DNA of 64,000 nt, from positions 248,001 through 312,000 of the forward strand of contig NZ_JBHSEC010000002.1 of NCBI RefSeq assembly GCF_042651785.1, written 5' to 3'. Within the stretch, counting starts at the first letter, position 1; every line of letters begins with the position of its first letter. The stretch comes from Chungangia koreensis. Its GTDB lineage: Bacteria > Bacillota > Bacilli > Bacillales_A > Planococcaceae. Below, in pieces: positions 1-8,984 of this stretch. The notes beneath the pieces were generated by a model. It worked only from the letters and a program-made list of their open reading frames with translations, made no database searches and was not told the origin of the DNA. The position numbers were made by a program, and so were the translations under genes.

Positions 1-2132
1 ACAACAGCAACATCCAAGAAGGAGGAATTACCTGAAGGGTCCTGTATAATGTAGGAACCATCATCGGATCTGCGGATATCGAATGGTATTTCATTAAACG
101 ATGGAAGTAATCGAGAGACTGCTGTATTCCATAAATCCGGCCATCTTTCCCAACGGGCGAAATCGCCACTCCATGCCCCTGGCGAATCAGAAGTATAGGC
201 AATTGTACGACCAAGACCATACATCCATTCCGCCAAAACCGGGTCCTCCTGTTCACTTTCCATCACAACGGAAGCAGTCTGTTTAGCAGTGGTGGCTATA
301 TACGCATTCATTTGTGGAACCCCTTGGTCAAAAAGACTGGTCCATACAGGATCTCCACCGATAGCAGGATAGAACGGATTATCTTCAATGTATGTCCTTG
401 AAATCATGACAGTTTCTCTTGAAAGTATTGCTGGAATTGTACTTTCATCTTGCACATCGTAATATCTCCCAGCACCAATTTCAGCAAGCATTTCCAGCAG
501 ATTTCGATCGGCATCCTGACCAATCGAAACTGTCGAAAGGGTTGTATTGTGCTCCAAACCTTCTTCTATCAAAGCCTGGTAATCATTTTGAGTAGCCGAT
601 TGCCCATCCGTCAGAAGAATGATGTGTTTTCGCTGCAACTTGAGGTCCTGCAAATTTTGGAATGCCATTTCCAAGCTCGAGTAAATTTCGGTTCCACCGC
701 CAGCTGGGACTGATAGGATTTGATTGACCGCTTCTTCCTTGTCAGTCAGTTCACCTGTTTCAATGATTTCCCATGGCCGATCATCGAAAGCTATAAATCC
801 TAAAGTGTCCCCATCTCGTAATAATTCAACAGAACGAGCAGCTGCTTCTTTGGCTAACTCGAGTTTACTACCCATCATACTTCCGGAACGGTCAAGCACG
901 ATGACTATCCCTAACGAAGGGAGCTGTTGTTTCCCCTTCACTTCCATCTCGACCGGAAGGAGCTTCTCAATCGGTGATTTAAAATAGCCCCCTAATCCGA
1001 AGCTGTTTTCTCCACCGACCATCATGAACCCGACTCCAAAGTTTTTGACAGCCTGTTCAATCACTCCCATCTTCTGTTCACCTACAAGATGACCCGGAAC
1101 ATTATCGAAGATGATCGCATCATAATCCAAGTAATTGGATAGATCATATGGAAGCATCTCTGCAGAAATCATATCTGTTTCCACAACCTGTGCGTCAATA
1201 ATCCCTGGAATTGGGGATTGACGATCCTTCCCATGAACAACTAATAGCCTCGGGGAACTTTCCACTGTTGTCACGCTCGTCAATTTATTATTTTCTAAAA
1301 GCCCATCATCCGGTACGATTAACTGAACTTCATATTTAAGCAAGCCGTTGCCTGTAGATGCATGCCTGAATGAGTATGTATTCGTGCCGGGCTCAATTTT
1401 GACAGCTTGTTTCATTAGCAATTTGTCATTTTGAAGTAGTAGGAGCTCACCTTCCTTCTCGCTGGATGACTCCACTTCAACGATCAGCTGCTGTTGTTCA
1501 CCCTCGAATGCAACGGGAGGTGTCTCAAAGGAAGTTATGGCCACATCTTCATTAACCGTTTGCTTAAGGGGAACCGTGTCTATTTGTATATTACCGCCTG
1601 CGAGCCTGAACAGTTCATCCGATACAGATCCTCTTGTCTCAAGGCCGTCTGATATCAAAACAATTCGAGTTGCCTTATTAGACTCTGCTACACTCGATGC
1701 CAACTGAAGAGCTTGTTCAATATTCGTGTCACCGGTTTCTCTTAATCCCGAAAAGATCGGTACTTCCTTCACCTCATCAGACAATTTGACCTCTGTCTGG
1801 AAGTTCCCTCCAAATGTATAAACCCCTACAGATTGATTGGCATTTTTACTATCCAGACTTTCTTCTATCCAGTCATAGATCCATTCATCATTTCCAGCCG
1901 CCGATGCAGATCGGTCAATAACAAACAAGATTTGTTCATCCTTCACTGGAAGAAGCAGGTAAGGTCCAGTAATTGCAAAAATTAATAATAAGATGGATAG
2001 AGCACGCAAGGCATAGGCAACAGCGTGTTCCCGACGGAAATGCTCTCTCCCTTTTCTCCAAGCCCATATAAAGTAAATCGCGAATGGGATACATAGTAGC
2101 AGCCATAACGGCTGATCAATTCGTAAATCCAC
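1..2132 (-). CDS. VWA/glutamine-amidotransferase-like membrane protein (3' end outside window)
   Basis: Open frame from a GTG at 2132 (GGAGG at 2144-2148) running off the left edge; 710 codons are visible. Two N-terminal membrane segments lie at about residues 9-25 and 41-61. A first von Willebrand A domain follows, with a MIDAS-like DRSAS at 73-77, then a stretch resembling a class I amidotransferase-like fold, then a second VWA domain with DRSGS starting at residue 414. This is the usual architecture of the large VWA protein at the end of MoxR-DUF58-BatA operons. It probably works at the membrane as a metal-dependent adhesion or assembly partner of the MoxR ATPase; the substrate is unknown. 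The start overlaps the upstream gene by 17 nt, so translation is likely coupled. Confidence 0.8.
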   Translation of the reverse strand, partial: MDLRIDQPLWLLLCIPFAIYFIWAWRKGREHFRREHAVAYALRALSILLLIFAITGPYLLLPVKDEQILFVIDRSASAAGNDEWIYDWIEESLDSKNANQSVGVYTFGGNFQTEVKLSDEVKEVPIFSGLRETGDTNIEQALQLASSVAESNKATRIVLISDGLETRGSVSDELFRLAGGNIQIDTVPLKQTVNEDVAITSFETPPVAFEGEQQQLIVEVESSSEKEGELLLLQNDKLLMKQAVKIEPGTNTYSFRHASTGNGLLKYEVQLIVPDDGLLENNKLTSVTTVESSPRLLVVHGKDRQSPIPGIIDAQVVETDMISAEMLPYDLSNYLDYDAIIFDNVPGHLVGEQKMGVIEQAVKNFGVGFMMVGGENSFGLGGYFKSPIEKLLPVEMEVKGKQQLPSLGIVIVLDRSGSMMGSKLELAKEAAARSVELLRDGDTLGFIAFDDRPWEIIETGELTDKEEAVNQILSVPAGGGTEIYSSLEMAFQNLQDLKLQRKHIILLTDGQSATQNDYQALIEEGLEHNTTLSTVSIGQDADRNLLEMLAEIGAGRYYDVQDESTIPAILSRETVMISRTYIEDNPFYPAIGGDPVWTSLFDQGVPQMNAYIATTAKQTASVVMESEQEDPVLAEWMYGLGRTIAYTSDSPGAWSGDFARWERWPDLWNTAVSRLLPSFNEIPFDIRRSDDGSYIIQDPSGNSSFLDVAV

Positions 2133-3873
2133 GTCTTCTCTGCACCTCCCATTCTGCGGCCATTACAAGTAAAATCACCAACAGCAATATCGGTACGATT
2201 GAGCGGTTGACCGTTTCTTCGATTGATTCTCCTGAAGCGTCTCCGATTCTGAACGATGAACCAGGCAGCAGCTCTTTCTCCGATTGTTGGAGAGCGACTG
2301 AAAATCTTTTTTCTTCATCATCGGATCGGATCATGTATAGCCCTGGAGTTTCTGGAGCTTTAAATTTTCCACCATCTGAAATGGTCGAAATATGTTCCCC
2401 CGCTAATGAGTAGATATCCCACCCGTCATTTTCAGCGGTGGCAATTGCTAATGGCCGTTGTTCGTTCGGAGAAAACGTGCCGATATAATTTCCACCGGTC
2501 GATAATTCTTCTCTGGCGCTCCAGAGGAATAATGGAAATGATGGATGTAAGGGCCAGTCTGTCATTTGCACATCAGAAAGAACAGCAATATTCCCTTCAG
2601 GAGAAACTTGGATGAAGGGATGTTCTCCTACTGATGCAATCGTTTCATACCCTTCAAATGGAGGGTACAGTTCGCTTACATACACATCTTTCGGTAATGC
2701 AAAAGAAAATAATCCGTTCTCTGAAACGCTGATATCTCCACTGATTTCTGAACTGCTTTCATCATTCCTACCGATTAATAAGACATTTTGTCCATTAGTA
2801 AGAAGTTCCGTCTGATTGGTCACAATGATCGCTTCATCGCGTACCGAGCTAATCTGTTCGGTTGGAACTGTACTAACCGGAAAGTCCATTGCTTCGAAAG
2901 CTTTACGAACCAATTCATGAAGGCTGGCATCTACGAATACTTCCGATACATTTTGTTGAAGTAAAATACTCACTGTATTATCTTCCAAGTAGTCATCTTT
3001 AACATCGAGTACTGCCGTTAAGGCATCGACATCCGGTAATTCCTTAAATGAGTAGGTAACTGTTTCCCCGGGCGTAATCGTAAAATCCTGTTGGCTTACT
3101 ACAGATTCCCCGTCCACTTCCTGAATGGCTACAGTCCCGACAGATTCTTCTTTGGAATTGTTAACAATCTGGACGATGGCAGAAATGCCTGACTCTGTCT
3201 TAGCTGCACCGAAACGATTAATTGACACGTTTGTGATTTCTGCTGGTCCACCTTTCACAACCCAATTGACCGATTCCTGCACCGGGAGATCCTGCCGATC
3301 TATTTGATCAGTAAATAGAAAGATAGTTGTTGTTTGATCGGAAAAAAGAGTTTGGGTAAAATCCAATGTTTTAGGCATCTGCTCATGTTCATATGTAACC
3401 TTTAACGATTGGATTGCCTTACGTATTACATTTTCATCCGTTTCATTTCTTAAAACGACTGTAGGCTGTTCACCTGTTGTAATAAGAGTGAGTGGTTTAC
3501 CGGACAGTTGGAGCGTCAACTGCTCCATTTCTTCCTTATGTTGATCAAAAAGACTTTGATCCTCTCCAGCAAGCATAGAGGCGGAAGTATCGACGATCCA
3601 AATGATTTGTTCACCGGCAATCGCCTTTGTTTTGTAGTAAGGGTTTAGTAAAGCAAAAACAAAAAGTAGGAGCGCAAGCATCTGCAAGTAAAACAATGCG
3701 TTTCGCTGAAGATGTTGTAAATAAGGTGAAACCTTCGTTTCCTTCATCACTTCTTCCCAAAACAAAGTAGAGGAAACCGGTTTCTCCGTAAATTTTTTCC
3801 GAAAGAAATAATAAATCAGGACGGTTAACGGAAAAATCGCCGTCCATAAATATGCTAATTGTTCTATTCCCAA
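2116..3873 (-). CDS. BatA-like VWA membrane protein
   Basis: About 585 residues. Two membrane segments near the N-terminus (about 10-25 and 60-78) precede a VWA domain with the MIDAS motif DTSAS near residue 90; a single membrane segment closes the C-terminus. This matches the BatA/N-terminal-VWA family that accompanies MoxR and DUF58. I place the start at a TTG (3873) because the GAGG Shine-Dalgarno, which overlaps the DUF58 stop codon, is 8 nt upstream. A GTG at 3882 is in frame but touches that ribosome site. The large extracytoplasmic middle part has no motif I recognise. Function in envelope assembly or stress is inferred from family context only. Confidence 0.85.
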   Translation of the reverse strand: MGIEQLAYLWTAIFPLTVLIYYFFRKKFTEKPVSSTLFWEEVMKETKVSPYLQHLQRNALFYLQMLALLLFVFALLNPYYKTKAIAGEQIIWIVDTSASMLAGEDQSLFDQHKEEMEQLTLQLSGKPLTLITTGEQPTVVLRNETDENVIRKAIQSLKVTYEHEQMPKTLDFTQTLFSDQTTTIFLFTDQIDRQDLPVQESVNWVVKGGPAEITNVSINRFGAAKTESGISAIVQIVNNSKEESVGTVAIQEVDGESVVSQQDFTITPGETVTYSFKELPDVDALTAVLDVKDDYLEDNTVSILLQQNVSEVFVDASLHELVRKAFEAMDFPVSTVPTEQISSVRDEAIIVTNQTELLTNGQNVLLIGRNDESSSEISGDISVSENGLFSFALPKDVYVSELYPPFEGYETIASVGEHPFIQVSPEGNIAVLSDVQMTDWPLHPSFPLFLWSAREELSTGGNYIGTFSPNEQRPLAIATAENDGWDIYSLAGEHISTISDGGKFKAPETPGLYMIRSDDEEKRFSVALQQSEKELLPGSSFRIGDASGESIEETVNRSIVPILLLVILLVMAAEWEVQRRRGFTN

Positions 3874-3883
3874 GACGGACACC

Positions 3884-4750
3884 TCAATGTACCCAATTTG
3901 CTCTCAATAGTTGATGGAACATGACATGCATAAGTCCATCGTTACTATTAACCGGCATAAGTCGAACTCCGTACCTCCTGCAAAGCGATTCGAGTTGAGC
4001 TTGATGCTTTTCTCTTTTTTCCCTGTATTCATCCAGCACCCTATGAGAAACGGTAACATTGACTTTCAGATCCGTTTCCATATCGATCATCCGAAGGTCT
4101 CCCCTATAATCGGGATCTATTTCTTCTTCTGTTTCTACCAGTAGAAGGCGAATATCTCCGGCATGCCGCGGCAGTCTTCTTAAAAATGGCTCCCAATTTT
4201 CAATCGGTTCCAGACCATCAGTAATGATAAATAAAACAGTCACATCTTTAGGTATGCGGAGAGCTGCGTGTTCTGCAAAAGAGCCGTGAAAGTTGGCAGA
4301 CTGACGTGAAACATAATCGATATACGGTTTCTTATAAGTTGACCCCTTCCGACGGAAAAAGGAATCCCTACTTCCGTCGACGGCTGAAAACGTAAGCCGA
4401 TCATCTTTATTCAATACAAGTAACCCCAGTGCAATGGCCAACTGTCTTGCGAACGTCCACTTCTGTTCGCCGCCCATAGATTTAGTCGAATCCAACAGGA
4501 TATGTACACGCATTTCTTGTTCATCAAGAAACCGTTTGATGAAATGTTTTTCGGTCCTGGCAAAAACATTCCAATCGATTTGTCTTACATCATCCCCTAC
4601 GTGATACTCGCGGAAATCGGAAAAGTCGAGAGACGATCCAAATCTTTTTGACCTATGTGATCCTTTATGATGGCCACGGAGCTTTGATTTTGTAGAAAGT
4701 GAAAGTCTGCTGATTTTTGCAGCCCAATCATCGGGAATGATGTTCATCAT
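3884..4750 (-). CDS. DUF58 family protein
   Basis: 288 residues. The diagnostic DUF58 motif (FREYHVGDDVRQIDW, then R..F.K.F) lies at about residues 46-75, followed by a VWA-like strand ILLDSTKSM. No membrane segment is obvious, so this is the short soluble DUF58 form. It overlaps the MoxR gene by an ATGA junction and abuts the BatA-like gene, so the three are co-translated. Family members are thought to link MoxR AAA ATPases to VWA partners; the biochemical activity is not established. Confidence 0.9.
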   Translation of the reverse strand: MMNIIPDDWAAKISRLSLSTKSKLRGHHKGSHRSKRFGSSLDFSDFREYHVGDDVRQIDWNVFARTEKHFIKRFLDEQEMRVHILLDSTKSMGGEQKWTFARQLAIALGLLVLNKDDRLTFSAVDGSRDSFFRRKGSTYKKPYIDYVSRQSANFHGSFAEHAALRIPKDVTVLFIITDGLEPIENWEPFLRRLPRHAGDIRLLLVETEEEIDPDYRGDLRMIDMETDLKVNVTVSHRVLDEYREKREKHQAQLESLCRRYGVRLMPVNSNDGLMHVMFHQLLRANWVH

Positions 4751-5739
4751 ATTGTCTGTCCTTGCCTGATTTGAAGTAGGAGCTGATCAATGATTGTATC
4801 AGCAGTAATTCCGGTAGCTTCCCCTTCATAATTCAACAGAAGGCGGTGTCTTAAAACCGGTTTTGCTACTGTTTTGATGTCAGCAATCGATACGTGATAA
4901 CGTCCAGCGAAAAGTGCTCTCGCTTTTGCCATACGGATCATACTTTGCAGACCGCGAGGACCACTACCGTATTGGACGAATTGTTTCACTTCCTCAATGG
5001 TATCTGCTTCAGGGTGAGTTGCTGCAACAAGGTCAACTGCATAAGTCAGCATATCATCTGCTATTAGAACTTCCTTGACCATTTGTTGTGCATCTAAAAG
5101 ATCATGGGCATTCATCATTTTTTGAAGCTCAACAGTTGTTGAGCCTGTTGTTCGTTTCACAATCTCGGTCAATTCTTCCTTAGAAGGGTAAGGAACGATA
5201 ATTTTACATAAAAAGCGGTCCATTTGAGCTTCCGGAAGTGGATATGTCCCTTCCATTTCAATCGGATTTTGAGTAGCTAAGACGAAAAACGGCTTTTGCA
5301 TGTCTTTCGTATCCCCTAAAATTGTCACCGTCTTTTCGCCCATCGCTTCAAGTAAGGCACTCTGTGTTTTAGGGGTTGCACGGTTAATTTCATCCGCTAA
5401 TACCATCTGATTGAAAATGGGTCCTTCTTGGAAGGTAAATTGTTGTCTACCGTTTTCAAGACGTTCAATTATACTCGTCCCGGTTATATCAGCCGGCATA
5501 AGATCAGGGGTAAATTGAATCCTTGAGAAGCTTAGATTCAATACTTCTGAAATGGTGCGGACTAACATGGTCTTTCCAAGTCCAGGCAACCCCTCCAGCA
5601 ATGCATGCCCATCGGCTAAAATCGAATAGATCGTAAAATCGACAGCTTCATGCTGTCCGACGATGAAACGACCGATTTCCTTTCGTATGGAATGTAGTCG
5701 TTCACTCATTTCCGTAAATTGTTCAGGTGTATATGACAT
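4747..5739 (-). CDS. MoxR family AAA+ ATPase
   Basis: 330 residues. Walker A LEGLPGLGKT near residues 48-57, Walker B with LADEINRATPK, sensor region LATQNP, and the C-terminal lid with a GPRGLQ arginine-finger region. Length and motifs are typical of MoxR chaperone-type ATPases that act on VWA proteins. SD GGAGTG precedes ATG 5739. It lies 15 nt downstream of the Gly-Gln-repeat protein gene in the same operon. A second MoxR gene occurs at 21321-22259 in a different operon. Confidence 0.93.
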   Translation of the reverse strand: MSYTPEQFTEMSERLHSIRKEIGRFIVGQHEAVDFTIYSILADGHALLEGLPGLGKTMLVRTISEVLNLSFSRIQFTPDLMPADITGTSIIERLENGRQQFTFQEGPIFNQMVLADEINRATPKTQSALLEAMGEKTVTILGDTKDMQKPFFVLATQNPIEMEGTYPLPEAQMDRFLCKIIVPYPSKEELTEIVKRTTGSTTVELQKMMNAHDLLDAQQMVKEVLIADDMLTYAVDLVAATHPEADTIEEVKQFVQYGSGPRGLQSMIRMAKARALFAGRYHVSIADIKTVAKPVLRHRLLLNYEGEATGITADTIIDQLLLQIRQGQTI

Positions 5740-5754
5740 AATGGCACTCCATTT

Positions 5755-7188
5755 CTATTGGGATTGAATATCCGAAAAGTAGTCAGAGACGATCCGCTGT
5801 AATTCCGGCGGTAGTTGTAGTCGTTCAGAACTTTGGATGTATGAATCTTTGTAGGAACCGATCACTTCTTCATAAGGTCTGACAGTTCCTTTTGCCATCG
5901 GAACTTGGCCCTTCTGCTCTCCTGCAGCATTGCCTTCCCCCATTTTCCCAGGGTCTACCTCTGTATTGCCGGTTCCTCCAATTCTATCAGGCACAGAGAG
6001 TAAATTCCGTCCGCCCGAACCTTTCCCGCCTTGAGAACCTCCTTGACCTCCTTGAGAACCTCCTTGTCCTTGGCCCTGTCCTTGGCCTTGACCTTGGCCC
6101 TGTCCCTGTCCTTGGCCTTGTCCCTGACCTTGGCCCTGTCCTTGACCTTGTCCTTGTCCTTGGCCTTGTCCTTGGCCCTGTCCCTGACCTTGACCTTGTC
6201 CCTGACCTTGTCCTTGGCCTTGGCCCTGACCTTGACCCTGCTTGGAATTGCCGTCTTTCCCTTCCCCGTTTCCTTCTTTGTCACCATCACCACTGCCTGA
6301 TGAACCGGAATTCCCCGCAGATGCTGATTGGATCGGAAAGTCAACAGGTTTCCCCAACTTACTTAAGGCGGTTTGAGTTAATCCCGCCTGTTGTGCAAGG
6401 GCAGCTGTCATGTCCATCAATTCTTTAAGTTCTTGTTCCTCAGTTGAAGTTAGTCCTCCCTCTCCTTCTTTTTCGGCAAGGGACTGCTTCTTCAATAAGT
6501 TTTGCTCCTGCAGCTTCAATTCCTTCTGTTTTTTTACAACTTCACGTAAAGCTTCATTAGCAGTTTCAGTTTTTTCAAGTTCGGCTAAAAGTTCCTCTAC
6601 ATTTTTTTTCAAAGACTCAGGTGTCTCTTTCTTCACTAACTTTTTAACTTCTCTTTTCATTTCTTCAACAATTTCATTTTCCTTCTCGATCTCTTGAGCC
6701 TCCAACTGTGTGGCTGCCGGGAAAATGAATAGAATTCCTACTACGGCCAAAGAAAGTGCCAAACCGATTAGAGGCTTAGCTAAAAAGACATTCTTTTTTC
6801 TGCGCTTGAATAATTCATATGCAGCCTGAATTTTTTCCACAGTCTTCTTCAGTAAGGGCTGGACCAACATAGAATCCGATTCTTTAAATGACAAAGCACT
6901 GATCAACAGATTATCCGGAAGATAAGGATCGAGCGCTCTAATCGCTTCTCTATTGGAAGGTCGTTTGAAGAGCTTCCAAAGCAGTACAATGAAACAGACA
7001 AGTAACGCGGCAGCCGTTGCCCAGTTCAAATAGTAAGGAAGTACAAATAGACGAGAACCCAAAAGCACAATTGCTGCTGTCAGAACCCCAAAGAATAGAG
7101 CATTTTGAATTGATCTCGCAAAATGGACCGCGGACAAACTGGCTCTTACCTTCTTGACATATGTTATTAGTTGTTCTCGACTACTCAT
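5755..7188 (-). CDS. Membrane protein with long Gly-Gln repeat
   Basis: 477 residues. Two membrane segments at about 28-70 and one at about 137-155, then a charged coiled-coil region (about 158-260, rich in K and E), then an uninterrupted run of roughly thirty Gly-Gln dipeptides (about residues 316-375) and a short G/S-rich tail. The C-terminal 80 residues are ordinary sequence. The upstream part resembles DUF4175-like proteins found next to MoxR/VWA genes. Strong SD AAGGAGGAG. Synonymous codons vary along the GQ run, so the peptide rather than the DNA repeat seems conserved. Function unknown; a flexible linker or interaction surface for the neighbouring VWA proteins is a guess. Confidence 0.8.
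   Translation of the reverse strand: MSSREQLITYVKKVRASLSAVHFARSIQNALFFGVLTAAIVLLGSRLFVLPYYLNWATAAALLVCFIVLLWKLFKRPSNREAIRALDPYLPDNLLISALSFKESDSMLVQPLLKKTVEKIQAAYELFKRRKKNVFLAKPLIGLALSLAVVGILFIFPAATQLEAQEIEKENEIVEEMKREVKKLVKKETPESLKKNVEELLAELEKTETANEALREVVKKQKELKLQEQNLLKKQSLAEKEGEGGLTSTEEQELKELMDMTAALAQQAGLTQTALSKLGKPVDFPIQSASAGNSGSSGSGDGDKEGNGEGKDGNSKQGQGQGQGQGQGQGQGQGQGQGQGQGQGQGQGQGQGQGQGQGQGQGQGQGQGQGQGQGQGGSQGGQGGSQGGKGSGGRNLLSVPDRIGGTGNTEVDPGKMGEGNAAGEQKGQVPMAKGTVRPYEEVIGSYKDSYIQSSERLQLPPELQRIVSDYFSDIQSQ
6064..6240 (-). repeat. Hexanucleotide repeat coding for (Gly-Gln)n
   Basis: Tandem 6-bp units of the type CCTTGG/CCTGTC/CCTGAC on the plus strand encode alternating Gln and Gly on the minus strand. 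Third codon positions are degenerate (GGC, GGA, GGT and GGG; CAA and CAG). Any 6n-bp slippage keeps the frame, so the length probably varies between strains. Confidence 0.9.
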
Positions 7189-7200
7189 CGGTACTCCTCC

Positions 7201-8055
7201 TTATTTTTTTCGTTTCATATTAACACGTAGTTTCTTTACAGCTATAAATATGGCGACGACAGTTAGTAACGTATAAAAAATTAAATATCCTGCCCAAATT
7301 GGGAAATCAATATTTGTCATATCAGAAAACGCTTGATTCATATCAGGTTGGAGAAACGTTAGGATCAATACAACAGGGTTAATACTTGCCCAGAAATGAG
7401 CTAATATCTCCGGCTGCTGCGGACCTCCTGGCATGCCCATTGCGTATCGGCTAATTTCAGATGCAATTAAGAAAAAGAATCCTGTTACTCCTGCAAAAAA
7501 TATCATCATTCCGTAAGTTGCTATCATCGATACGATCGTTTTACGAATCAATGTCGAAAACATGATTCCAATGCTTCCGATGGCAATCATAGTCAATACC
7601 GAGAAAGCTAAAATTAGTCCTAACTGACTTGGTGAAATTCCACCAAAAAGGAAAACTAAACTATATATCGGCAATCCTGCCAACAGCAGATGGAACAGGA
7701 ATGCAATCGACGAAGTGAGCTTTCCGGCGATTATTTGAAACGAGCTTTGGGACGTTGTCAACAAAATATTAAGTGTTTGTTTTTCCCGTTCCGTACTGAT
7801 TGCCCCAGCTGTTAATCCAGGTGTAATGAAAAGGATCAATCCAAGCTGTATAAAGGAAAGCATAGAAAACAGAAGGAAACTTTGTTCTGGTCTGAAAAAC
7901 TCCGAATCTGAAAGTGTGGTTGTCAAGAAGATATACCCGAACACGAAAATGCTCATGGCTATCAAGTAAAAGAGGATTCCTGTAAAGCTTTTCATCGAAC
8001 GGAACCGCAGTTTAATTTCTTTCACTAAAACTGGGTTGTTTAAATTCATTTTCAT
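7201..8055 (-). CDS. ABC transporter permease
   Basis: 284 residues with about six membrane segments and the sequence GAISTEREKQTLNILLTT, typical of ABC-2/NosY-type permeases. It overlaps the ATPase gene by ATGA, and SD AAAGGAG lies 10 nt upstream of ATG 8055 (ATG 8049 is an alternative). It pairs with the ATPase at 8052-8984. The substrate is unknown; in this operon the pair may move an envelope component handled by the secreted and VWA proteins. Confidence 0.88.
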   Translation of the reverse strand: MKMNLNNPVLVKEIKLRFRSMKSFTGILFYLIAMSIFVFGYIFLTTTLSDSEFFRPEQSFLLFSMLSFIQLGLILFITPGLTAGAISTEREKQTLNILLTTSQSSFQIIAGKLTSSIAFLFHLLLAGLPIYSLVFLFGGISPSQLGLILAFSVLTMIAIGSIGIMFSTLIRKTIVSMIATYGMMIFFAGVTGFFFLIASEISRYAMGMPGGPQQPEILAHFWASINPVVLILTFLQPDMNQAFSDMTNIDFPIWAGYLIFYTLLTVVAIFIAVKKLRVNMKRKK

Positions 8056-8984
8056 GCCGGATCCGCTCCTTTCGTAATCTCCATGAATACATCTTCCAGA
8101 TCTGTTTCTGTTTCGGAGAAGGATGATATTCTCAACTCTTCAACCGCACGTTTTAATAGTGCGATTTGGTCTTCCTCAGAACCCCGATAAGTAAAGAGAA
8201 CCACTTTTTTATCTTCATCATACTCAACATTAGCAGCAAAAGGATCTTCTTCAAAGAATCGTAGTGCCATGTCCGGAAGACCTTTAGTCTTAACGGTAAT
8301 TTGGCGTTCACCTTTTAACTGGGCCTGAATCTCATGTACTGAACCGTGGGCTATCAAATTCCCGCCATCAATCACTCCGATTTCGTCACACATTTCAGCA
8401 AGCTCCGGAAGGATATGGGATGAAATGAGAATGGTTTTGCCCATTGTTTTCAATTGCCGCAATATATCTCTCATTTCAACCCTGGCACGCGGGTCCAAAC
8501 CAGAAGCAGGTTCATCTAAAATAAGAACTTTTGGGTCATGAATGAGACATCTTGCCAAGCATAGCCTTTGCTTCATTCCCCTTGATAATAAGTCTACGTA
8601 GTCATAGCGTTTATGGGAAAGGTTAACTAACTCCAACAATTTTGGAATTAATTCCTTCCTTTTTTCCGCAGGAATACCATAACTCGCTCCGTAAAAATCA
8701 AGATATTCATCCGCTTTCAGTTGATCATACACTCCAAAGAAATCAGGCATATAACCAATTTGCTTCCTAACTTCCTCAGGTTGTGTCAAAACACTTTTAC
8801 CGTTAATGGAAGCGTCACCTGCTGTCGGCTGAAGTAGTGTAGCCAAAATGGAGAATGTCGTTGATTTTCCGGCACCATTGGCACCTACAAATCCGAATAC
8901 GGTCCCTTCACTAATCGAAAGATCCAAGCTATTTAATGCATAGAACGAACCATACTTTTTGGTTATTCCTTTAATTTCAATCAT
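8052..8984 (-). CDS. ABC transporter ATP-binding protein
   Basis: 310 residues. Walker A GANGAGKST at about 36-44, signature-like LLSRGMKQRL, Walker B VLILDEPASGLD, switch His in LISSHILPE. The C-terminal extension of about 80 residues is typical of CcmA/NatA-type ATPases. SD AAGGGGGCGG precedes ATG 8984, which overlaps the stop of the preceding gene by 4 nt. It partners the permease encoded directly downstream. Confidence 0.93.
   Translation of the reverse strand: MIEIKGITKKYGSFYALNSLDLSISEGTVFGFVGANGAGKSTTFSILATLLQPTAGDASINGKSVLTQPEEVRKQIGYMPDFFGVYDQLKADEYLDFYGASYGIPAEKRKELIPKLLELVNLSHKRYDYVDLLSRGMKQRLCLARCLIHDPKVLILDEPASGLDPRARVEMRDILRQLKTMGKTILISSHILPELAEMCDEIGVIDGGNLIAHGSVHEIQAQLKGERQITVKTKGLPDMALRFFEEDPFAANVEYDEDKKVVLFTYRGSEEDQIALLKRAVEELRISSFSETETDLEDVFMEITKGADPA

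Noticed and set aside
6064..6240. Repeat array resembling a CRISPR
   Set aside because: Units are 6 bp with no spacers and lie inside a reading frame; no cas genes.
5892..6428. Plus-strand and alternate-frame open frames rich in L, G, P, A or K across the Gly-Gln repeat
   Set aside because: They are shadows of the hexanucleotide repeat; no ribosome site and a composition set by the repeat.
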